A program made the translations under genes and the position numbers. This document shows positions 1 to 11,358 of a stretch of DNA of 64,000 nt, piece by piece. The DNA is from Megalopta genalis (Eukaryota; Arthropoda; Insecta; Hymenoptera; Halictidae). Position 1 is the first letter of the stretch. Every line of letters begins with the position of its first letter. The notes below the pieces were generated by a model, which was given only the letters and a program-made list of their open reading frames with translations, had not been told where the DNA came from and made no database searches. Location: NCBI RefSeq assembly GCF_051020955.1, contig NC_135026.1, positions 9,338,501 to 9,402,500 of the forward strand. Direction: 5' to 3'.

Positions 1-630
1 CATTGAATATCTGCTAATAATTATCCTGCTTTTCCCAAAACTGTGACCGAAAAACGTGTGATTCAAACCAATCCAGACCTAACCTAATCCTAACCTACCC
101 TTGTATCTAGACTGAAGATTTTTGTGCATTTATTACATGTGCGGATTTTGAAAATATAGGAAACTGTATACATTAACGCCTATTAAAAAAATTAAAGCCT
201 AATAGTCATCGTCAATCAAAACATTAGTCATTGTGAAAAGAAGATGAGTATGGCGATTTTTGTAAAATGATATACGAAAGTGAGTATTTCCATAAGAAAT
301 CGCAATGAACCGCCAACGTTGACGTTGTTTGAAAAACTGTTCTCTGAAGCTATTTTGTAATCGTTGTAAACATAGGTTAGGTCCGTGTTTGGTCTAGGTT
401 ACGTCTGAAGTTTTTCCCGAATATCTCGGGAACTAAAGCAAATCGACGTCTCCTACACAGGAGAAAGTTGATCAAAATCTCGGGCTATATAACGTATTTA
501 AATTTCATAAAAATCGAAGATCACTATTAAACAAATTGCGAATTCTATATACCGATGATCAAATTAAATAGGCGAACTACAAAACAGTAAAAATATAAGA
601 CAATTTTCAGCATACGTTACACTATCTCAA
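1..630. other. AT-rich non-coding DNA
   Basis: No open frame, RNA gene or repeat array is evident. A few CCTAAC words occur near 75-105 and GGTTAGG near 375. They are scattered and do not form a telomere-type array. Confidence 0.6.
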
Positions 631-751
631 CACTATATAAAATTATTATATATATTATATATATTACTATATAAATTATATATTACTATATTATTATATA
701 TTACTATATAAATTATATATTACTATATTATTATATATTACTATATAAATT
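631..751. repeat. AT-only short tandem repeat, ~37-bp unit
   Basis: Almost pure A/T. The word TACTATATAAAT recurs at 665, 702 and 739, which gives a 37-bp period over about 2.5 copies built from TATTA/TATA sub-units. Confidence 0.85.
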
Positions 752-759
752 TAACTTCT

Positions 760-1640
760 GTTACTCGAAATCAATGCAAACAATTTTTATTTTACATAAA
801 CATTCGCACCGTACTAACAATCGCGATCATTAACTTCTATTGCTCGAATCCGACGCAAATAATTTTTATTTTGCACAAATATCCACGCGCTTTGCCAGTA
901 ACGCCGACAATTGCAAGAACATCGGACAAAGATCGTACGATCCAGGGACGACAGCCGGAATCGTCCAGTCGGAAGAAGCACCTGTAGATCGTTATCGGTC
1001 GCCGGGCAATATTTGCTCGATAATCATCGACTGGTAAACGCGCGAGAGCCGCGTGATTGAACAGCGCGGCGCGCGGGGGTTGGAGACGCGGCCTATTTAA
1101 GGGAGCGGCGGCGGGGCGGGGGTGGCAGGGACCGCGCGAGGGGCGCCGAACAAGCCGTCCGGCCCGCGGGCCGTAAATAATAAAACTGCGAAGGTAAATA
1201 TAATTACCTAACTGTGTGTGTAACGTGTTTGTAAGCGGCCGTGGTGCGCGACGGAACAACAATCGTAAGGTTCTCGTGAAAACGAGCCCGCTTTTGAGCC
1301 ACCCCGTGCCCGGTCTTGAACGGGCCGGCTTGAATTAAGATTTCAGTGCGAGCCCCCTGCCGACCCCGCCCCTGTAAAGATTGCGCCACTGGCCAATTTA
1401 ATCTCGGACGGGCCGGATCCTTTTCACCCGGCGCCACCGTTTTGTTTTCATCTGGAAATTACAATGGCCCTCTCGTAAACATCGGATGAATGACCCGTCG
1501 ATTAATTAACCGGAACCACCGCTGAGTCGCGGGACGTCTTCCGGCGCACGTGTCTCGATGGAAACCAACAAAATATGGTCGGTCCAACGCGACCACAGTC
1601 ATATTCTATAGGAAATTTTTATATTGCAAATATCGTTCTA
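760..1640. other. Unique region with a CpG-rich core
   Basis: Single-copy sequence with a CpG-rich core at about 1030-1440 (GCGCG, GGCGCC and CCGCGGGCC words). Open frames on both strands (for example 837-1262 minus) overlap each other and are proline/arginine-rich, as expected from GC-rich non-coding DNA. No homology is recognised. It could be a regulatory island or an untranslated exon; the sequence alone does not decide. Confidence 0.4.
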
Positions 1641-1749
1641 AATGGCGTCTTTTCAAAATTTCGATGAAAAAACACTCTTTAAAATTCTAATTTAATACAT
1701 TTTTTTGTTCAGTGAATCTATTATATTGTAATGACCGAATAGAAGATAC

Positions 1750-2470
1750 CTTGTAAAATTTTAGTTAAACACTATTTTCACAATGGGGTTAGAAACACAC
1801 CTTTCACGATTTTAATTCGATGTTATTATTACCAAAGGGCTGAAGTTGTTGCCAAATTATTACATTTATTTTCTTAAATTTTATTATTATTGTTTTTAAT
1901 TATGTTTTTTAATTTATTATTTTTATTTTTAATTACTATTATTTTATTATTATTATTTTTATTTAAATTTTACCATTATTATTAAATTTTAATTTAACGC
2001 TATTTTTGCGACAAGGATGGAAAAACATCTTTTGCAATTTTAATTCGATATTATTATTACCGAAGGGATGAAAAGACACCGTCTAAAATTTTAATTCAAT
2101 ACTATTTTTATCAAAAAGGACAAAAGACACCTTCACAATTTTCATTTAACACTGCTTTTACCAACAACGCGTTTTCATCCCTTAGTTGATAATATCGAAT
2201 TAAAATTTGAAAAAGGTGTTTTCCCACCGCTGTTGTTAATATAATGTTGAACTAAAATTTTGGAAGCTGTCTCTTCAGCCCCTTTGGTAAAACTAGTGTT
2301 AGATTAAAATTAAGAAACGTGTATTTGCATCCCTACTGTAAACATTTTGTCGAATTAAAATTTTAAATACTGTCTTTCCATCCCTATTGTAAAAATAGTG
2401 TCAAACCCCAATTTTAAATGATGCTTCTTCACTCCTTTGAAAGAAATATTTGTAAACTGCTATAATATTT
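1750..2470. repeat. Degenerate ~55-60-bp repeats, both orientations
   Basis: Words such as TTTTAATTCGATATTATTA, followed by AAGGGATGAAAAGACACC, recur at about 2035-2160. From about 2165 the same words appear reverse-complemented (TTTTCATCCCTTAG, then GATAATATCGAATTAAAATT). The block is therefore an old tandem array with an internal orientation switch near 2160. It grades into the better-preserved array that follows. Confidence 0.7.
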
Positions 2471-3090
2471 GATAAGGTGCTCTTTCAGCCATTTGGAGAA
2501 TATATTTGAGACGATGATTTTTCATCCTTTTGGAAAAAATATTTGTAAATGACTGTAATATTTGAGACGATGCTTTTTCACCCTTACGAAAGAAATATTT
2601 GTAAATTACTATAATATTAGAAAAGATGCATTTTCACCCCTTTGGAAGAAATATTTGTAAATTACTGTAATATTTGAGATGATGCTTTTTCACCCTTACG
2701 AAAGAAATATTTGTAAATTACTATAATATTAGAAAAGATGCATTTTCATCCCTTTGGAAAAAATATTTGTACATTACTATAATATTTGAGACGATGCTTT
2801 TTCACCCTTACGAAAGAAATATTTGTAAATTACTATAATATCAGAAAAGATGCATTTTCATCCCTTTGGAAAAAATATTTGTACATTACTATAATATTTG
2901 AGACGATGCTACTTCACCCCTTTGAAAAACAGATTTGTAAATTACTATAATATTAGAAAAGATGCATTTTCATCCCTTTGGAAAAAATATTTGTACATTA
3001 CTATAATATTTGAGACGATGCTACTTCACCCCTTTGAAAAACAGATTTGTAAATTACTAAGATATCGGCAAAAACAATTCTGAATCATAT
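2470..3090. repeat. 56-bp tandem array with 112-bp higher-order unit
   Basis: GATGCATTTTCA starts at about 2625, 2737, 2849 and 2961, exactly 112 bp apart. Between them lies a diverged half-unit carrying GACGATGCT (for example at 2789 and 2902). Two 56-bp monomer types alternate and were amplified as a dimer. The 61-codon open frame at 2898-3083 is only repeat sequence. Confidence 0.9.
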
Positions 3091-3099
3091 TTTTAAAAG

Positions 3100-3660
3100 C
3101 CATCTTTCCACCCCTCTGTCAAAAATACCATTAAAAATCCTAAAAATTCAACAATCTTGGGACTCCTTGGGATCCAAGCAGAGCGAATCGCGTCGGAGAT
3201 TCGCCGGCCTAAATCCGGGGGCCGAGCGTCGAAAATCGCGACGGCAAACAGCTGTCGGGCCGCGGTAATTCCCAGCCCGCGATAAACTCCGTGCTCGACA
3301 ATATAAAATCTGTAGCTGTGAATTACAGCGAGCAAATAACAGAGACGTTTACAGAATAAACGTTCATTGTGAACCGACCACGGGGCAGTAAGGGACGATG
3401 GCGAGGGCGCGAGGAGGAGGGGAGGACGGGGGGGGTGACAATGGCCACGAACTTCGATACACCGGTGTTCATTGACACGGCGGTTTCTACGATATGCAAA
3501 TTGAAAATGCATCCGGATAAGCCGCGCTATTCGACTCGGCCCGACCCGGCCCGACACGGCCCGACCCGGCCCGACACGGCCCGACTCGGCCCGATGCACA
3601 GGTTCGATATACGCGATCGCGAACCCGCCGGGAGCCGCGGAAAGTCACTTTAAAAGTTAA
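3100..3660. other. CpG-rich unique region with CGGCCCGAC minisatellite
   Basis: GC-rich single-copy DNA. From about 3536 to 3594 the word CGGCCCGACNC is repeated about six times. The overlapping frames at 3369-3653 (plus) and 3093-3599 (minus) owe their length to this repeat and the GC content. A stretch beginning MATNFDTPVFIDT (from 3441) reads a little like protein, but its ATG lies inside a longer frame and it runs straight into the repeat. Not accepted as a gene. Confidence 0.45.
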
Positions 3661-3797
3661 GGATCAATCAGTCGCCCGGCATTGTTCCCAGCCATTGTGC
3701 AACCACGTTGTTTATCGGCCGAAACGCGGCCAGAAACGATAATAATAATAGATGGCGCGGCGGCGAACGAAAGAAAGGAGACACAGCCTGCCGCACG

Positions 3798-4058
3798 CTG
3801 GTCCCAAATCCCGAAAACGTGGCCGAAACGTAAAGACGACGCGGTTTAAGTGGGAAATTTATGACCGCAGGTTTTCATGGTCGTTGAATCTGGACTGGGA
3901 ATTTGAATGAAAATGGCGGATTCGACGTGTCTCACGAAACTCTTCTATACAAATAATTTAATTAATTAATTAAGTGCTCGAAGAGTAACGGTGAAAATGA
4001 ACCTACGAAACAATTCAGTTTTGGGGGTTTTGGCCACGTTTTCGGGATTTCAGACCAC
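3798..4058. mobile_element. Foldback/MITE-like element with ~32-bp inverted ends
   Basis: The arm at 3798-3829 is the reverse complement of the arm at 4027-4058 in about 28 of 32 positions (core CCCGAAAACGTGGCC). The interior of about 200 bp is AT-rich and non-coding. No target-site duplication was confirmed. A third, diverged copy of the right end with its flank lies at 4378-4409. This looks like a non-autonomous DNA transposon of unknown superfamily. Confidence 0.6.
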
Positions 4059-4339
4059 TGTGCGACACCCTTTCGCAAAAAGTTAACCTTAAAATCATAA
4101 CATAATAACATTATTAACATTATATTAATTTTTTATTAATTTATTTATTTATTATATTAATAAGATTACGACATAACGTACTTAAAAAGTTATTGCGAAT
4201 TGTATTGCAAACTAATATGAATATTAAGAGACATTCCAGGTGCTACATAAATAAAGAATTCATAACTGCACATACGATTTTTATAAAAATTTTTACTATT
4301 ATATTTTCGAGATTGTGAGCTGAAAAAGTACCTAAGCAA

Positions 4340-4422
4340 TGTTTAACGCGAACCTACGAGAAAATCTCGGTTTTGGAGTTTTGGCCACGTATTTGAGATT
4401 TCAGACCACTGTGGACCAGGTC
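4340..4422. repeat. Solo right end of the 3.8-kb foldback element
   Basis: GAACCTACGA, then GTTTTGGCCACGT, then GATTTCAGACCACTGTG match 3999-4068 in the same order and orientation, about 350 bp further on. It is either a tandem duplication of the element end or a separate truncated copy. Confidence 0.6.
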
Positions 4423-4840
4423 CCGATCGCGGGTAAAAAAAAATGAAACGTCCGAGCATAAAATATTGCGGCGCGTGAAATTAGAATTTCGACGAACCGC
4501 GAAACGCGAGAAGCCGCGCGTTCCGTTTCCGCGGCAACGTTGTAAAACGTATTCGAAATGTTTGCCGGTTCTCCGGCGATAAACATTTCGCTCGTTCCGC
4601 CTCAACGATCCCGGTTGTCGTTTCCCGATCGTCTTTGTCTTTCTCGTGGACACCGTCGCTTCGGCAGGTGCTTTTCAACCTGTCCCGCTTTTGTTGATTC
4701 GAAATTTAAGCTTCGTTCGCCGTGACAACGCCGCGACGCTTCGCGGAGAGTTATTTCTATGGTGTGTTCACGTTTCATCACGGCGAACTGTAGCCGATAG
4801 ACAAATCCACCGAAATGTTTAATTTTCTAATGAGATGCCG
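4423..4840. other. Unique non-coding region
   Basis: Moderately GC-rich single-copy DNA. Three overlapping minus-strand frames (4354-4678) share the same bases in different phases, and none resembles a known protein. Nothing else is seen. Confidence 0.5.
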
Positions 4841-4902
4841 AGTTGGCTGGAACGTAATGAAATTCTTTCCAGTCGACTGAGTATCTCGATGGAAAATTGA
4901 AT

Positions 4903-5143
4903 ATATGAGCCATTTATTTTGAAAGTGGCATAAGTCACTTTGTTTTTAAGTCGAGATATTTAAGGGTTTGCGTTTGAACACCGTTTAAAAATATGGATGC
5001 TAACTTTCGAGAAGATTTACTTGTATTTGTTATCTCAGGATACTGATATTTTTCTCAGTATAAATAATTCCGTATAAACATTAAAAAATCACCACTTTTC
5101 ATTACGGTAAAGTGACTTAAGCCACTTTCAAAATAAATAGTTT
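4903..5143. mobile_element. Short inverted-repeat element (MITE), diverged copy
   Basis: The left arm at 4903-4941 (ATATGAGCCATTTATTTTG, then AAAGTGGCATAAGTCACTT) pairs with 5109-5143. The right terminus has decayed beyond CAAAATAAATAG. It belongs to the same family as the cleaner copy at 5243-5388 but has a longer interior of about 165 bp. Confidence 0.75.
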
Positions 5144-5242
5144 AGAAAAATGACTGACATATATTAATTTTGTCCGACGTATTTTATTGAAGTGATGTTT
5201 TGAAAGGACAGTGATTTACTATTATTGTTGAATAAATTACAT

Positions 5243-5388
5243 ATATGAGCCGTTTATTTTGAAAGTGGCATAAGTCACTTTTTGTTTCTTTAAATGAAAA
5301 GATACCGTTCAATTGTAATTAGTGTTACTGTTAACTCGATTTTTTTGTAAAAGTGACTTATGCCACTTTCAAAATAAACGGCTCATAT
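5243..5388. mobile_element. Short inverted-repeat element (MITE), intact 146-bp copy
   Basis: Essentially perfect ~39-bp inverted ends: ATATGAGCCGTTTATTTTG plus AAAGTGGCATAAGTCACTTT at 5243-5282, and the reverse complement at 5350-5388. About 67 bp of non-coding interior. It has no coding capacity, so it would need a transposase from elsewhere. The superfamily is not identified; a TA target is possible but not proven. Confidence 0.8.
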
Positions 5389-7129
5389 TGCAATTTTGAA
5401 CATTTCTTTGGGCGTTGTGCTTTTAAGTACCACTGAAAAAATTCGATTACTTCCCTGGCAACTTATTATCTCAATACAAAATTGAATATATTTTTCGGAA
5501 GGTTCAATTATAAAAATTTGTAAGGGTATCTTATTTTAAGATAATTTAGTTCCTCAAAACAAAATTGAATATTGTTTTTTCAAAAGGCACAATTTTTAAA
5601 ATTTTAACAAATATTTTCTTTTAAGATAAATGACAAAATTTCATTAAATTCCAGTCAACTGAATATCTCAATGCAGAATTGAATATTCCTTTCAGAAGGC
5701 ACAATTTAGAATATATTAAAATCTATTTTTAATTCGGCTGAAAAGCAATGAAATTCTTTCCAATCAACTTAGCATCTCAAGAGAAAATTGAATATTCTTT
5801 TCAAAAGGTTCAATCTTGAAAATTGTTGTAGGTATCTTTCTTTAAGTTGGCTGGAAAATAATGGAATTCTTTCCAGTCAACTTCAGAAAAGAGTATCTGA
5901 AGAAATTTTCAGAATTGAACTCTCTGAAGTCAATATAGTTATCTCAATACAAAATCAAATATATCTTTTGGAGGGTTCAATTTGGAAATTTTTTATTTCA
6001 ATACAAAGTTGAAAATCCTTTGCAAAGGATTCAATTTTGAAAATTTGTATGGTTATCTTCCTATGAGATAGCTGAAAAGTAAGGGAGTTCTTTCCAATTA
6101 ACTTCAGAAAAGAGTGTCTAAAAAAATTTTCAAAATTGAACCCTCTGAAGCCAATAATTACCTCAATACTAAGTTAGAGGGTTCAATTTGGAATTTTTTT
6201 GTAAATACTCTGTTTTTAATTTGGACGACAAAATTCCATTATCTTCCAACCAACTTAGTATCTTAATACAAAATTGAATATACTTTTCAAAGGTTTCAAT
6301 TTTGAAAATTTGTATAGATTTTTTTCTTTAAAGTGGCTAAGAAGTAATGCAATTCTTTCCAGTCAACGTCAAAAAAGAGTATCTAAAGAGAATTGAATAT
6401 ACCTTTCAGCGGGTTCAATTTTTAAAATTTGTATAGATATTCCTTTTCAAGTAGGACGTAAAGAATTCCATTACATTCCAGCCATCTTAGTGTCTCAATA
6501 CAAAGTTGAATATATTTCAAATATATTTCAATTTTGAACATTTTTATAGTTATCTTCCTTTAAATTGGCTGGAAAGTAATGGAAATCTTTCCAGTGAATT
6601 TAGTACCTCATCACAAGATTTGATATTGTTTTCAGAGAGTTCAATTTTGAAAATTGTTATACATATTACTTTCCAGCCAACATACAATTAGTATCTGAAT
6701 ACAAAATTGAATATTCTTTTCGGTGGGCTCATTCGTGAAAATATTAATGGATATATTTCTTTAAATTAGCTGAGAAGTAATGGAGTTCTTTCCAGTCAAC
6801 TTCAGGAAAGAATATATAAATAAATTTTCAAAATTGAACCCTCTGCGGCCAATTCAGTACTTCGATACAAAATTATACAATATACAATATACCTTTCAAA
6901 GAAGATGTAGATGTCTTTTTAAGTTGAATGAAGAAGATCCTATTACTTTCCTTTATTGTTTTGAAAGTTGGAGAAAAGAAATTACATTTCAGCCAACGTA
7001 GTGTCTCAATATAAAATTGAATATACTTTTCAAAGGCTTCAATTTTGAAAATTTGTATAGATTTTTTTCTTTAAGGTGGCTAAGAAGCAATGGTATTCTT
7101 TCCAGCCAACATAAAAAAATACACCTGCA

Positions 7130-8060
7130 AAAATGTTCAATTCGATTCAAAATCGAACTCTCCAAAAATGAAAAGAATATTCGCCGTTTATTTACGCTGC
7201 GGGAGACTCGAAAAATGTTCCCAGCATAAGCATTGGAAGGCTGATCGGTACATCAAGGTGTAACTAATTGTTCATCGTTCGGAACATTATTTTCCCGGCA
7301 TCGTTCAAAGTGGCCGTGCACCGAGATTGCGCTTCTTTTTTATCCTAGCAGCTTGCTGGCACGACAAAGCGACTCCGTCTTGAAAAAAATCGTAAGGCAA
7401 CGGGTTAAGATCGTCCGCGGGATCGGAGCGTGTAACTCGTTACAGGTCGACGACCAATTACACTTCCCCCCGCCGCCGCCGGCTTGCGGCCACTTTTCAT
7501 TTGCTCGTTTTGTTTGCGGGTAAACAAAGGAGAGCACGGCGGAAATCGCAGCGAACGACAGACGGGTGCCTCCCCCGTTGCAGAAGTGCTGCCCGGACTC
7601 GTTTATCCCGTTTAATTCGTTTAATTATTCCATTATTAATTACTTCATTAATTACGATCGCGCTCTACTTATTCGGCGACGGCACGTATTACGGGGATTT
7701 CGGGAGGGCCGGGACGGGGGATCGTCATAATGCACTTTTAATAATTAACGCGGTAAATAGTAACGCGAATGAATTATTTCGCCTCACGGTTGCCCGGAAT
7801 GATTGAAATCGTCGGCAAGCGTCGCTCTTCCATCGATTCCCACCTTCTGTCGATCCAAATTGTTCCCTGCCGGCTCACATTATTGCATTCGCTCCGTATT
7901 GTTCGAGAATCTTTCGGCTAAAGTGCTCCCAGGAGTTCTGAAATTGTTTGAAATTTGCGATTTTCGAAACTTGGAAAAATCGGGACGAGGAACTAAGTTG
8001 AGAATTGTTCAATTTTCGGTGCTTTTGTTACAAGGTTATTTTATTTATTTATTTATTTAA
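7130..8060. other. Unique non-coding region
   Basis: Single-copy DNA with a GC-richer core at about 7330-7720. The frames at 7340-7537 (minus) and 7501-7806 (plus) have no ATG at the annotated start and no recognisable domain. A TTTA microsatellite lies at 8037-8059. Confidence 0.5.
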
Positions 8061-8080
8061 CGTCATCTAGACAAATGTAG

Positions 8081-8890
8081 TTTTCATTTTTGTACAGAAA
8101 TTCAAAATAATAATGACAATGACGACGATAACGAGCCCGCTTACCGCTCGACTTATACAGTTGTCGAAATACTGTTTGCAACCTTGTTTAAATTATTCTA
8201 CACGCGAAGGTTGCAAAAAGTTGCACCTAAACTTAATATCCTCTTCTTAGCAATTGTTTAAACTGTCGTGTACAGAACACACTAGTGCTCACACTTCCTT
8301 ACATTTTTCTTTTTAACTAAAAGTTTAAATTGATATTTAATAACGTCAACGTATCAAATTTTAGTTTTTCTACAAAAATTCATCATTATAATAATGACAA
8401 CGACTATGACGACGACAACGAGCGTGCTTAATGCTTGACTTATCCAGTCGTCGAAATACTGTTTGCAACCTTGTTTAAATTATTCTACACGCGAAGGTTG
8501 CAAAAGGTTGCACCTAAACTTGATATCCTCTTCCTAACAATTGTTTAAACTTTTATGTAAAAAACACATTTTTTACATAAACTAACTTACATTTTTACAT
8601 AACTTACATTTTTTTTAAACTCAAAGTTTAACTTGATATCTAATAACGTCAATGTGCCAAGTTTTAATTTTTCTACAAAAATTCATCATTATAATAATGA
8701 CAACGATCACGACAACGACAACAAGTAGGCTTGCCGCTTGATTTATCCAATCGTCGAAATACTGCTCGCAACTTTGTTTAAATTATTCTATACGCGAAGG
8801 TTGCAAAAAGTTGCAGCTAAACTTGACATCGTCTTCTTAGCAATTGTTTAAATTTTCGTGTAAAAGAAACTCTAGTGCTCACAGTTCTTT
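8081..8890. repeat. Three tandem copies of a ~290-300-bp unit
   Basis: GTCGAAATACTG starts at about 8163, 8450 and 8753, and each copy continues with GCAACCTTGTTTAAATTATTC, an inverted GCGAAGGTTGC and then AATTGTTTAAAC. The GCAACCTT/AAGGTTGC words within each copy can form a hairpin. Copies are about 85-90% alike by eye. No coding potential. Confidence 0.88.
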
Positions 8891-8899
8891 ACATTTTTC

Positions 8900-9600
8900 G
8901 TAAAACTCGAATTGCAATCAATTTGACGTTATTTGAATATTCATTCAAATATGATAAAAATACGTACAATAATTTTACAAAAATATGTATCTTACTATAT
9001 ATAAAGCTCGAAAAAATATAATTTCGGACAGAGAAACCGAATTTCCGAACCAGCGTGAGACGCGAGAACTTCGCGGATGTTCGATTCGAGACACGCGTGA
9101 GCTCGAATTCCTTGTGTCGAGCAAATCGGAAATCGAGGAGCGTGTCGCTGGGAGTCTTGCCTGTAAGATCGTAAAAGTAAGTCCAGCGATAGGAAAAACG
9201 AAGACGCGGGCCAATTGGATTAGATGGGAGCTGACTGACGCCCGACGTTCCATGAAACGAGCGTTCATCGGGGATGGAAGAATGCTGTCCCGCTTCTGGG
9301 CCGTTGATTCGCGCGAACTGTTGATCGATGGTCCTTAACGGTGACACTTGTCAGCTGCAATCACAGTTGCCAGGTGGCTTTCGGGTGTTCCAAGTTGCGC
9401 GATACTACGGTACCCGCCCTGTCAGCCGGTGAACGAAGATAATTAACCATCGAGTCACCGTTGCATTATTTTTCAAATGGCTCCGATGTCGAAACATTAT
9501 TCAAACGTTGATGTTGCATCTTTATCTCGTTGAGAAGTATTTCTGTATCTGTAGAATTTCAGCTCTGGATTTGAACGGACGTTGGGCGGTTCAAACTGTT
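8900..9600. other. Unique region with an unrecognised ORF (8985-9338)
   Basis: A plus-strand ATG frame of 117 codons at 8985-9338 is rich in R/E/S. It is antisense to a 152-codon frame (8889-9347) that lacks an ATG start. Neither resembles a family I know, and the two being open together suggests chance in moderately GC-rich DNA. GTAAGT within the ORF (about 9177) is a good 5' splice site, so a spliced transcript cannot be excluded. Confidence 0.2.
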
Positions 9601-9604
9601 GATT

Positions 9605-10737
9605 AAGCAGAATTTAAACTGTACATTGAATAGAACTTGAGTTTCGACAGAATTTGAACAGAATTTAAGTAGAATTTAAACAGAAAACAAGCAGAATTTA
9701 AACTCTAGATTAAATAGATTTTAATCGGAATTTATAGAAATTTAAAACTGAATTTAAGCTCTAGTTTGAGTAGCATTTGAATTTCGAATTAAACAGAATT
9801 TAAACTGTACATTGAATAGAACTTGAGTTTCGACGGAATTTGAACAGAATTTAAGTAGAATTTAAACAGAAAACAAGCAGAATTTAAACTCTAGATCAAA
9901 TAGATTTGAATCAGAATTTATAGAAATTTAAAACTGAATTTAAGCTCTAGTTTGAGTAGCATTTGAATTTCGAATTAAGCAGAATTTAAACTGTACATTA
10001 AATAGAACTTGAGTTTCGACGGAATTTGAACAGAATTTAAGTAGAATTTAAACAGAAAACAAGCAGAATTTAAACTCTAGATTAAATAGATTTTAATCGG
10101 AATTTATAGAAATTTAAAACTGAATTTAAGCTCTAGTTTGAGTAGCATTTGAATTTCGAATTAAGCAGAATTTAAACTGTACATTGAATAGAACTTGAGT
10201 TTCGACGGAATTTGAACTGAATTTAAGTAGAATTTAAACAGAAAACAAGCAGAATTTAAACTCTAGATTAAATAGATTTTAATCAGAATTTATAGAAATT
10301 TAAAACTGAATTTAAGCTCTAGATTGAGTAGCATTTGAATTTCGAATTAAGCAGAATTTAAACTGTACATTAAATAGAACTTGAGTTTTGACAGAATTTG
10401 AACAGAATTTAAGTAGAATTTAAACAGAAAATAAGCAGAATTTAAACTCTAGATCAAATAGATTTGAATCAGAATTTATAGAAATTTAAAACTGAATTTA
10501 AGCTCTAGATTGAGTAGCATTTGAATTTCGAATTAAGCAGAATTTAAACTGTACATTAAATAGAACTTGAGTTTTGACAGAATTTGAACAGAATTTAAGT
10601 AGAATTTAAACAGAAAACAAGCAGAATTTAAACTCTAGATCAAATAGATTTGAATCAGAATTTATAGAAATTTAAAACTGAATTTAAGCTCTAGTTTGAG
10701 TAGCATTTGAATTTCGAATCAAGCAGAATTTTTACTG
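9605..10737. repeat. 186-bp satellite-like array, six copies
   Basis: GTACATT(G/A)AATAGAAC starts at 9621, 9807, 9993, 10179, 10365 and 10551, exactly 186 bp apart with no length change. Each monomer is itself built from AGAATTTAAAC-type sub-repeats of about 12-20 bp. Copies differ at only a few positions, which implies recent amplification or active homogenisation. The constant period is close to a nucleosome repeat length; that link is inference. Confidence 0.95.
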
Positions 10738-10739
10738 TG

Positions 10740-11250
10740 AATTATGTAAAGAGTTAAACATAATCTAGGAAACGTTCAAGTGGTTCAGTGAAAATTTAAG
10801 AGATGGGTTACTAATTGTTTCGAGTTGTTATTATAAAATATACAACATAAAATTAGAAAATAATTTCATTATCAGTGTTTAATTAACAATTACTGCAATT
10901 TCAACTAGTATCAACGTATAAAACTGTATCAGGCTAGTTCAGACACGTGTAAATCAATCCACAAAGTTTCAAAAAGATAGGTTACTCGGTTTAACAGAAA
11001 ACAAAATGTCTAAAGTACCCAGGAATGATAGATGTGCAAGTTCCTATGTTCGTAGAACAGCCTAAATTTTTTCCAAACTTCGTCCGAATCGTGGGAAGTA
11101 GAAATGTCACGTTTTAGTAACTTCTGCCTTTCATGCTCGACGACGAAGCACTCAATTTTGACAAAAGTTGGGTATGCCACACTCTTCCAGTGGTCGTCTT
11201 TATTCTCGCGACTTAACTGCTTCCTCTGCTCTTTGTTCTAACGTTCAGTT
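10740..11250. other. Unique AT-rich region
   Basis: No open frame of note and no repeats. It separates the 186-bp array from the palindrome region. Confidence 0.55.
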
Positions 11251-11257
11251 TTTAGCA

Positions 11258-11344
11258 CGAGTGTACGAAAGTGTAGATTTTCAGATATATATAAAGCAGT
11301 TTTTGTACTTTATGTATCTGAAAATCCACACTTTCGTACACTCG
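11258..11344. repeat. 87-bp near-perfect hairpin
   Basis: CGAGTGTACGAAAGTGTAGA followed by TTTTCAGATA (11258 on) pairs with TATCTGAAAATCCACACTTT and CGTACACTCG ending at 11344. The stem is about 40 bp with few mismatches and the loop is a few bases rich in T. It could be a tiny foldback element, or a microRNA-like or siRNA-like precursor if transcribed. No expression evidence is available. Confidence 0.7.
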
Positions 11345-11358
11345 TAGGGAAGTGTCTG

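Larger units (their letters stand above)
4843..7130. repeat. Degenerate ~110-bp tandem array
   Basis: The monomer contains GGCTGGAAAGTAATGGA, ATTCTTTCCAGTCAAC, ATCTCAATACAAAATTGAAT and TTCAATTTTGAAAATTTGTA. The GGCTG-type word appears at about 4852, 5736, 5849, 6070, 6334, 6567, 6768 and 7077, at spacings that are roughly multiples of 100-115 bp. Copies are quite diverged. Two inverted-repeat elements (4903-5143 and 5243-5388) interrupt it near its left end. Small frames within it (5788-6012, 6506-6691, 7017-7229) are monomer sequence, not genes. Confidence 0.85.

Noticed and set aside
3369..3653. 94-codon frame including MATNFDTPVFIDT
   Set aside because: Runs into the CGGCCCGAC repeat and is antisense to a longer open frame; no splice or homology support.
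9605..10737. CRISPR-like regular repeats
   Set aside because: The 186-bp units are contiguous with no unique spacers, and the DNA is eukaryotic. The same holds for the 54-bp array at 20.3-21.1 kb.
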